Positions 6,595 to 11,189 of a stretch of 11,189 nt of DNA are shown in pieces. This DNA is from Syntrophaceae bacterium UBA2210 (lineage in GTDB: Bacteria; Desulfobacterota; Syntrophia; Syntrophales; UBA2210). The translations under genes were made by a program, and so were the position numbers. Numbering within the stretch: the first letter of the stretch is position 1; each line of letters begins with the position of its first letter. The DNA lies in contig DCUQ01000022.1 in NCBI GenBank assembly GCA_002327865.1, positions 1 through 11,189 on the forward strand, in the 5' to 3' direction. The notes under the pieces are model-generated. The model was not told where the DNA came from and did not search any database. It saw only the letters and a program-made list of their open reading frames with translations.

Positions 6595-8475
6595 CTAAAA
6601 AGTGGCCTTGAAGCCTCCGTAGAAGCCTATGCCCGGTTCTCCGTATTCGTAGATCGACTGATACTTCTTGTCGGTCAGGTTCTCCACTCTTCCGAATATC
6701 TCGAACCGTTCCGTTATCTCATACGAAGCGGCCAGCGTTAAGAGCGTGTAAGCGGGCATCTCTTCGCTGTTGTCTTCGGCACGGTATCTTTTCCCCACGT
6801 ATCTCGTGTCCAGGTTAAGATTGAGTTTTTGCGCCGGCTTGATATTCAGCGACACGCTGCCGGCGTGTCTCGGGCGGTATATCAGGTCCCTGCCGTTGTT
6901 CGCATCGTTCGGATTGTTGTTCGTAGCCGCGGTGTATGTGTACTGAGCGTCGATACGCAGCCACTCGACGGGATTGAAGGCGAGGGCGGTTTCCCATCCC
7001 CGGGTCTCGATCTTACCTGCGTTATAGTACTTCCAGGTATCCCAGTTCCAGCCGATCAGGTTATCGATATCGATATGAAAGAAGGTTGCCGAGAGCAGCA
7101 CCTTTTCCCCGAACAACTCCTGCTCGACCCCGATATCGTATCCCTTGCTCTCTTCGGGTTTCAGGTAGGGACAGCCATACGAGGACGAATACAACTGGTA
7201 GAGGGAAGGGGCGTGAAACCCGGTTCCGTAGCTCGCTCTCACCCTGGTTCCCGTCTTCTCGTAACGGTAGGCAAACGCCGCCTTGTACGTATTTTCGGTT
7301 CCGAAGGTTTCATGATCGTCGTGACGCGCCCCGAGGGTAAGCGAAGCGCCCTTAAAGGGAGTCAGCTTGTTCTGGATAAAGAAACTCTTCGTATTGACAG
7401 TTTTCTCGCTTACGTGTTCATAAGGGTCACGCGAGTCTCCCATCTCTTCCTGGTAGTCGAATCCCGCCGTGATTGTATCGATCTCCCAGATGAAAAAGTT
7501 ATGCTGCCAGGACGCGAGCTTAACGGTTCCGTTATATGTTCCGTTAAAAGCCCCGTCCATGGTGTACTCTCTTTTTGTATCCGTAATGCCCAGCTTTATG
7601 ACATGCTGCCAGCAGTCCAGCAGGTCCTGGTCGAGTTTCGCGGAGACGGTGGTTATACCGGTATCCTGGACCTCATCATCGTCGGCGAACGGCCATCCTC
7701 CGTCCATGTCCATATTCGACTCGGAGTGACGCACGGAAAGGCCTATCCCGGCGGTTTCTCCGAGACGGGCGTCGATCCGGGCCGAAATATTGGTATCGTG
7801 ATAATAATCCTCTTCAGGGTTTCCCTGGTCTTCGTCCGCCTTCGAGACACCCCTGGTATCCAGGCGCGATACCGACGCGGAATAGCTTATCCTGTCGCTC
7901 GATCCGCTTATACCGGTTTCTTCCCTGAACGTTTCAAAGGAACCGCCTTCCGCGGAGAGATAAACCCGCGGTTCTCCCTGGCCTTTCTTCGTGATTATAT
8001 TGATGACTCCGCCGATGGCGTCCGATCCGTATAAAACGCTTTGCGCTCCGCGGATGATCTCGATTCTTTCGATGTTGGCGGTGGATATATCGCCGATGCT
8101 CATTTTGCCATCGGTGGCAATGGAATCCCCGATGCGCACGCCGTCGATCATTATCAGGGTGTGGGCGTTCTGTGTTCCCCTCACATATATGGAAGCGCTC
8201 GAACCGAATGAACCGGCCTGCGCGACCGCGATTCCAGGTACGTCCCTCAATACGTCCAGTACGGTCTGCGCGCCTTTTTCACGGATATCCTCCGCGGTAA
8301 CGACGGTCACCGAGTCGGGCGAATATTTCAGGGGTTCCTCGAGCCTGCTGGCCGTTACCACCGTCTCTTCCATCGTAACCGTACCGCTTTCTTCCCCGGC
8401 GAAAGCCGAAACAGGCAAAGCGGTGACCGTGCAGACAAACAACAATAATATAATACACAATAACGATTTCTTCAT
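6595..8475 (-). CDS. btuB: TonB-dependent outer-membrane vitamin B12 receptor BtuB
   Basis: BtuB binds cobalamin at the cell surface and imports it across the outer membrane using TonB. With the chosen start the protein is 626 aa. It has a signal peptide (MKKSLLCIILLLF to about AFA), a TonB box EETVVTASR (36-44), then a plug domain with DVLRDVPGIAV and RIEIIRGAQSVLYGSDAIGG, and a long beta-barrel ending in GFYGGFKATF with the terminal Phe expected of outer-membrane barrels. I chose the ATG at 8475 because AAGGA lies upstream and MKK begins a classical signal peptide. An in-frame ATG at 8502 would add nine residues but lacks a Shine-Dalgarno. Specificity for B12 is inferred from its place between a cobalamin riboswitch and cobO/btuF. 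The riboswitch is separated from this start by repeats. Confidence 0.93.
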   Translation of the reverse strand: MKKSLLCIILLLFVCTVTALPVSAFAGEESGTVTMEETVVTASRLEEPLKYSPDSVTVVTAEDIREKGAQTVLDVLRDVPGIAVAQAGSFGSSASIYVRGTQNAHTLIMIDGVRIGDSIATDGKMSIGDISTANIERIEIIRGAQSVLYGSDAIGGVINIITKKGQGEPRVYLSAEGGSFETFREETGISGSSDRISYSASVSRLDTRGVSKADEDQGNPEEDYYHDTNISARIDARLGETAGIGLSVRHSESNMDMDGGWPFADDDEVQDTGITTVSAKLDQDLLDCWQHVIKLGITDTKREYTMDGAFNGTYNGTVKLASWQHNFFIWEIDTITAGFDYQEEMGDSRDPYEHVSEKTVNTKSFFIQNKLTPFKGASLTLGARHDDHETFGTENTYKAAFAYRYEKTGTRVRASYGTGFHAPSLYQLYSSSYGCPYLKPEESKGYDIGVEQELFGEKVLLSATFFHIDIDNLIGWNWDTWKYYNAGKIETRGWETALAFNPVEWLRIDAQYTYTAATNNNPNDANNGRDLIYRPRHAGSVSLNIKPAQKLNLNLDTRYVGKRYRAEDNSEEMPAYTLLTLAASYEITERFEIFGRVENLTDKKYQSIYEYGEPGIGFYGGFKATF

Positions 8476-8538
8476 TTTCTGATTTTTCCTTATGAGTTTC
8501 ATTGTCGGTTTGTTATTCCGGCAACAACAGTGCTTGAC

Positions 8539-8590
8539 CTGGATACTCCCGTATCACTTAAGGGGCAGGCTTATCAAAGTCAGGTATGAC
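8539..8590. repeat. Dispersed repeat, short version
   Basis: The segment starts CTGGATACTCCCGTATC and ends GGGGCAGGCTTATC followed by CAGGTATGAC. Its two ends match those of 8698-8772, but the middle is shorter. It lies immediately upstream of btuB. Confidence 0.6.
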
Positions 8591-8625
8591 ACGTCGGCCC
8601 GTCATTCCGGTCTGTGACCCCGGCC

Positions 8626-8653
8626 GTCATACCGGCGAAAGCCGGTATCCAGG
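8626..8653 (+). repeat. Palindromic repeat unit 1
   Basis: GTCATACCGGCG, a short loop region, then GCCGGTATCCAGG forms a hairpin with a 7-9 bp GC-rich stem. It is the same family as the units at 8664-8690 and 8834-8860, with ATACC in place of ATTCC and compensating changes on both arms. Paired changes that keep the stem indicate that secondary structure is maintained. Confidence 0.75.
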
Positions 8654-8663
8654 TTTTTTTATC

Positions 8664-8690
8664 GTCATTCCGGTGAAAACCGGAATCCAG
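8664..8690 (+). repeat. Palindromic repeat unit 2
   Basis: This 27-base unit (GTCATTCCGGTG, AAAA, CCGGAATCCAG) is identical to the unit at 8834-8860. The CATTCCGGT/ACCGGAAT arms can form a hairpin. Confidence 0.85.
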
Positions 8691-8697
8691 AATCAAA

Positions 8698-8772
8698 CTG
8701 GATACCCCCGTATCGGGTACGGGGTAAACCCCGTGTCAAGCACGGGGCAGGCTTATCGGGATCCGGCATGAC
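8698..8772. repeat. Dispersed repeat, long version
   Basis: The ends match those of 8539-8590: CTGGATACCCCCGTATC at one end and GGGGCAGGCTTATC, then CGGCATGAC, at the other. It carries an extra internal ACGGGGTAAACCCCGT hairpin. It looks like an expanded member of the same family. Confidence 0.6.
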
Positions 8773-8780
8773 ACATTAAT

Positions 8781-8809
8781 CTGGATACCGGATCGTGGTC
8801 CGGTATGAC
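8781..8809 (-). repeat. Palindromic repeat unit 3, inverted
   Basis: Read on the minus strand it begins GTCATACCGGACC and ends GATCCGGTATCCAG. It has the same termini as units 1, 2 and 4 but lies in the opposite orientation and has a longer loop region. Confidence 0.7.
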
Positions 8810-8833
8810 ATATCGGGCCAATCATTCCATCAC

Positions 8834-8860
8834 GTCATTCCGGTGAAAACCGGAATCCAG
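8834..8860 (+). repeat. Palindromic repeat unit 4
   Basis: This is an exact 27-base copy of 8664-8690, offset by 170 bases. It is the repeat unit nearest the leader ORF. After it the sequence continues with a diverged GGATTCCCGGTAGGGTACCGG stretch, cut here at 8869-8888, that is itself partly palindromic. Confidence 0.85.
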
Positions 8861-8945
8861 AACGAGCCTGGATTCCCGGTAGGGTACCGGTACGACATTT
8901 GACATGTTGCCGTAGTCATAATTTTATTTTCGCACCGTAACGCAC

Positions 8946-8981
8946 TCATAAGGGTGGTGCTTTATTATCGTTCCTCATCAT
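8946..8981 (-). CDS. Possible 11-codon leader ORF downstream of cobalamin riboswitch
   Basis: A near-perfect ribosome-binding site AAGGAGG (8993-8987) stands five bases before tandem ATG codons (8981 and 8978). These open an 11-codon frame, MMRNDNKAPPL, ending in TGA. This is the first start signal after the riboswitch aptamer and is where the regulated gene would be expected to begin. The next real gene, btuB, starts about 470 bases further on, beyond a cluster of repeats. Either this is a translated leader peptide, or it is the remnant of a gene start cut off when the repeats moved in. No function can be read from the peptide. Confidence 0.4.
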   Translation of the reverse strand: MMRNDNKAPPL

Positions 8982-9020
8982 AACAACCTCCTTCCCCTCC
9001 GTCGGGAGTCTTATTGATCC

Positions 9021-9196
9021 GCCGGAGAAGTCTCCTGGCTCGCGGCAACACCTACTTTCCACGCCTTCCCGGTCCGCTTTCCAGAGAACCAGTGGCATCG
9101 TGTGGATTTCGTTCCGCCTACAGTTGCGGGGCAGCGCCGGCATTCGACCGGCTTCCTTGATCCGTCGGGGTCTGTGTCGTAATCGTCACTCTCGGC
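9021..9196 (-). promoter_or_regulatory. Cobalamin riboswitch (second), overlapping the btuD 3' end
   Basis: Read leftward, the conserved aptamer elements appear in order: AAGGAAGCCGGTCGAATGCC with its P4 hairpin, GCTGCCCCGCAACTGTAGG, GCCACTG, GGGAAGGC, and the B12-box version AGCCAGGAGACTTCTCC. The outer stem can form between GCCGAGAG (9196-9189) and TTCTCCGGC (9029-9021) with one bulged base. The 5' 79 bases lie inside the btuD coding sequence. The aptamer is followed by CTCC-rich stretches able to pair with the downstream AAGGAGG, so adenosylcobalamin-controlled masking of the ribosome-binding site is the likely mode, though this is inference. It should control the btuB-cobO-btuF-exbBD-tonB part of the locus. 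Confidence 0.92.
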
Positions 9197-9948
9197 AACC
9201 CGTTCTGCGGGTTCCGATCCACCAGTACGTCTGTTTCGTATACCTCCTTGATATTGAATGCCGTAATCACTTCTTCGGGTGTCCCGATTGAATGAACCGA
9301 TCCGTTGTTTAAAAGCATTACTCTGTCGCAGAAGAAAGAAGCAAGGTTGATATCGTGAGTAACAGCAATTACGGTAAGTTTTTCCATCTTGTTCAAGTAC
9401 TTCATTAAGTTAAAAAACGCCGTCTGGTGTTTGAAGTCCAGGAACGCCGTCGATTCGTCTAGCAATATTACCTGCGGCTGCTGGCACAGCGCCCTGGCGA
9501 TTAACACCCGCTGCCGTTCTCCTCCGCTGAGTTCATTTATACTCCTGGCGGCGAATGAAAGCGTATCCGTCATTATCATCGCCTTCCTGGCTGTTTCAAA
9601 ATCCGATTGTTCCTCGAACCTCAGCCTGCCGAGGTGGGGAGTTCTTCCCATCAGAACGATTTCCCGGACGGTAAACGGAAACGTCGCCGGTGAATCCTGG
9701 GGGACGACCGCCATGATTTTCGCGACATCGTTCCGCTTGATCTTCGTAATGTCGGTGCCGTCGATCAGCACCGATCCCTGTTTCGCCGTAAGTATCCCGT
9801 CGATGATTTTCAGAAGGGTGGTCTTGCCGGCGCCGTTCGGTCCTATGATCCCCAGGAATTCCCCTTCGCGGGTCTCGAATGAAACATCTTTCAGTACCTG
9901 TTCGCCGTCGTATCCGAACCCGACGCGCTCTGTCTTTACGATAGCCAT
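9118..9948 (-). CDS. btuD: Cobalamin ABC importer ATPase BtuD
   Basis: BtuD is the cytoplasmic ATP-hydrolysing subunit that drives corrinoid passage through BtuC. The protein is 276 aa. Walker A GPNGAGKTT is at 36-44, the Q-loop Gln is at 84, the signature LSGGERQR is at 140-147, Walker B VILLDE is at 160-165 and the H-loop His is at 198, so it should be active. The family's usual end, of the type NPxxGxPRV, is present as NPQNGLPRV at 246-254. The remaining tail (about 255-276, TTQTPTDQGSRSNAGAAPQL at its end) is extra, and it is encoded by the DNA that also forms the 5' half of the downstream riboswitch. It begins three bases after btuC, with AAGGAGGT 11 bases upstream. FecE-type iron transporters are the closest alternative. 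Confidence 0.93.
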   Translation of the reverse strand: MAIVKTERVGFGYDGEQVLKDVSFETREGEFLGIIGPNGAGKTTLLKIIDGILTAKQGSVLIDGTDITKIKRNDVAKIMAVVPQDSPATFPFTVREIVLMGRTPHLGRLRFEEQSDFETARKAMIMTDTLSFAARSINELSGGERQRVLIARALCQQPQVILLDESTAFLDFKHQTAFFNLMKYLNKMEKLTVIAVTHDINLASFFCDRVMLLNNGSVHSIGTPEEVITAFNIKEVYETDVLVDRNPQNGLPRVTITTQTPTDQGSRSNAGAAPQL

Positions 9949-9951
9949 GAA

Positions 9952-10977
9952 TCAGACGGACCTCCTTCTCAGAAGATAGATGAAATAAGGAGCGCCCAGC
10001 AGGGCAGTGATCACTCCCGCGGGCAGTTCGGAATGGGGGATCAGCGTCCGCGCGATGGTATCCGTGATCATCAGGAACGATGCCCCGGACAGCAGCGAAG
10101 CCGGAAGAAGGAGGCGGTGATCGGGGCCGAGCAGCATGCGCATTATGTGAGGTATCACGAGCCCTACGAACCCTATGATTCCACTGAACGCTACGGCCAG
10201 GCCGGTTATGAGGGACGCAGCCAGTAGAAGAACGATCTTCGCCCGTTCCACGGAAACGCCCAGTTGCATAGCCGTTTCCTCGCCGATTACGATCAGATTA
10301 AGCGGCCTCGCGTATGAATAGATGACGGCGAATCCGAAGAACAGCAGGATGCCTTCGAACGCTATGGTGGACCAGTCGACCAGGCCGAGATTGCCCATCA
10401 TCCAGAAGGTGATGGTATGAAGATCCGCGCTGGAACTGATGGAAATAAGGAACATGATGACGGCCGAGAAGAACGCGTTAACGATAACGCCTGCCAGGAG
10501 CAGTGTTGTCGAGCGAAGCTCCCTGCCCGATTTGCCTACCACAAAGATCAGGATCACGGTAAGGACGGCGCCCAGGAAGGCCAGGCCGGGGATTCCGAAG
10601 GGGACTGAGCCCAGCCCCAGCATGATGCCGATAATGGCTCCGACCGCCGAACCTCCCGAAATGCCGAGAATAAAAGGGTCGGCCAGCGGATTACGCAGAA
10701 GGGCCTGGAAGACAACGCCCGCGCATGAAAGAGATGCTCCGACGAGCCCGGCAAAGATAACCCGGGGCAGACGAATTGAGAAAAGGATGGTTCTTTCCGA
10801 CGGAGATAAAGAGGCGTATCCGTCCCGCCAACCGAGGAAGAGACCCTTGATACCCGGTACAATGCCAATCCCGGTCGGACCCGTCATGACCGACACGATC
10901 GCCGCGACAGCGAAAATCAGTGTCAGCACACCGCAGACTGTGAGCACCCGGGCAGGCGTTATGATCTTGTGCGACAT
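9952..10977 (-). CDS. btuC: Cobalamin ABC importer permease BtuC
   Basis: BtuC is the inner-membrane channel of the B12 importer and belongs to the FecCD family, which has about ten membrane helices. With the ATG at 10977 the protein is 341 aa, typical of the family. RLPRVIFAGLVGASLSCAGV (in the helix 2 region), FQALLRNPLADPFILGISGG, and GFVGLVIPHIMRMLLGPDHR are family signatures, and the hydrophobic segments are evenly spaced to the C-terminus. I chose MSHKIITPARV because helix 1 begins about ten residues later, as in E. coli BtuC. An in-frame GTG at 11073 would add 32 residues but overlaps the GAGGGGGG ribosome-binding site, so that site cannot serve it. The chosen ATG itself lacks a Shine-Dalgarno and is probably coupled to the overlapping leader ORF. 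Substrate is inferred from the riboswitches and neighbours. Confidence 0.9.
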   Translation of the reverse strand: MSHKIITPARVLTVCGVLTLIFAVAAIVSVMTGPTGIGIVPGIKGLFLGWRDGYASLSPSERTILFSIRLPRVIFAGLVGASLSCAGVVFQALLRNPLADPFILGISGGSAVGAIIGIMLGLGSVPFGIPGLAFLGAVLTVILIFVVGKSGRELRSTTLLLAGVIVNAFFSAVIMFLISISSSADLHTITFWMMGNLGLVDWSTIAFEGILLFFGFAVIYSYARPLNLIVIGEETAMQLGVSVERAKIVLLLAASLITGLAVAFSGIIGFVGLVIPHIMRMLLGPDHRLLLPASLLSGASFLMITDTIARTLIPHSELPAGVITALLGAPYFIYLLRRRSV

Positions 10978-11066
10978 CGCGACAACGCCGGTGTCCGTGA
11001 GCCATATCTGGAGATATAACGGATTCCTGAAACGGTATGGCAGCGAAAGCGAACAGCTTTCTTCAT
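10959..11066 (-). CDS. Possible 35-codon leader ORF overlapping the btuC start
   Basis: GAGGGGGG (11080-11073) stands seven bases before an ATG at 11066, the only well-placed start after the first riboswitch. The frame encodes a 35-residue, Arg-rich peptide (MKKAVRFRCH at its start, SRCRTRS at its end) and stops with TAA at 10961-10959. That is 19 bases inside btuC in a different frame. Ribosomes finishing here could restart at the btuC ATG, so the riboswitch would act on btuC through coupling. The alternative is a single-base indel separating an ancestral btuC start from its frame. I recognise no domain. Confidence 0.4.
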   Translation of the reverse strand: MKKAVRFRCHTVSGIRYISRYGSRTPALSRCRTRS

Positions 11067-11093
11067 GGTACACCCCCCTCGAGGAATTCGGAT

Positions 11094-11189
11094 GGACAGG
11101 TATTCCGGCTCAGGGCAAGGCCTACTCGCCCGCCTTCCCATCCCCGGGGGGGACAGTGGCATCGTGGGCTTTCGTTCCCTTCACGGCTG
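11094..11189 (-). promoter_or_regulatory. Cobalamin riboswitch (first), 5' part outside the window
   Basis: The 3' half of the aptamer is visible: GAAGGGAACGAAAGCCCACG, then GCCACTG, GGGAAGGC, and the B12-box version GAGCCGGAATACCTGTCC ending near 11094. The 5' half, with the CGCAACTG-type element, lies beyond the right edge. The aptamer lies just before the GAGGGGGG ribosome-binding site of the leader ORF preceding btuC. Nearby CCTGTCC and CCTC stretches could mask that site, so translational control by adenosylcobalamin is likely (inference). It should govern btuC and btuD. Confidence 0.88.

Noticed and set aside
6829..8034. 401-codon plus-strand open frame opposite btuB
   Set aside because: It is a shadow frame on the strand opposite a clear TonB-dependent receptor. 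It has no domain and no supporting start.
8586..8888. Possible CRISPR array
   Set aside because: The units are palindromic, vary in orientation and sequence, and are unevenly spaced (for example 38, 117 and 53 bases between starts). There are no uniform spacers and no cas genes nearby.
8946..9143. 65-codon minus-strand open frame over the second riboswitch
   Set aside because: The frame is explained by the riboswitch aptamer. Only its last 11 codons have a ribosome-binding site, and they are reported separately as a leader ORF.

Overview
All protein genes in this window read leftward (minus strand). They form two functional blocks separated by about 700 bases of A+T-richer non-coding DNA. 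The host is a Gram-negative (diderm) bacterium: it encodes a TonB-dependent outer-membrane receptor and a TonB/ExbB/ExbD energising complex. Ectoine synthesis suggests a salt-exposed or marine/brackish lifestyle. Palindromic GTCATTCCGG-type repeats are common in Desulfobacterota/Nitrospirota-like genomes, but I cannot fix the taxon from the sequence alone.

Block 1 (about 320-2660) is the compatible-solute operon ectA-ectB-ectC. It holds diaminobutyrate acetyltransferase, diaminobutyrate aminotransferase and ectoine synthase, and ends at a strong bidirectional hairpin terminator (322-353). No aspartokinase (ask_ect), hydroxylase (ectD) or ectR regulator is visible. A short palindrome lies between ectA and ectB, and a diverged 25-bp direct repeat lies on either side of the operon.

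Block 2 (about 3360-11189) is a complete vitamin B12 acquisition locus. In transcription order it contains: a partial cobalamin riboswitch at the right edge, a 35-codon leader ORF, btuC (permease), btuD (ATPase), a second cobalamin riboswitch, an 11-codon leader ORF, a cluster of palindromic repeats, btuB (outer-membrane receptor), cobO (corrinoid adenosyltransferase), btuF (periplasmic binding protein), exbB, exbD and tonB. Together these would carry corrinoid across the outer membrane (BtuB powered by its own TonB-ExbBD), through the periplasm (BtuF), across the inner membrane (BtuCD), and convert it to adenosylcobalamin (CobO).

The least ordinary feature is the second riboswitch. Its 5' aptamer half, including the outer pairing strand, lies inside the last 26 codons of btuD, so one DNA segment encodes both a protein tail and an RNA sensor. 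Both riboswitches lead straight into a short ORF with a good Shine-Dalgarno rather than into the expected gene start. The first leader overlaps the btuC start out of frame. The second is followed by more than 450 bases of repeat-rich DNA before btuB. I found no CRISPR array, tRNA, rRNA or transposase gene.
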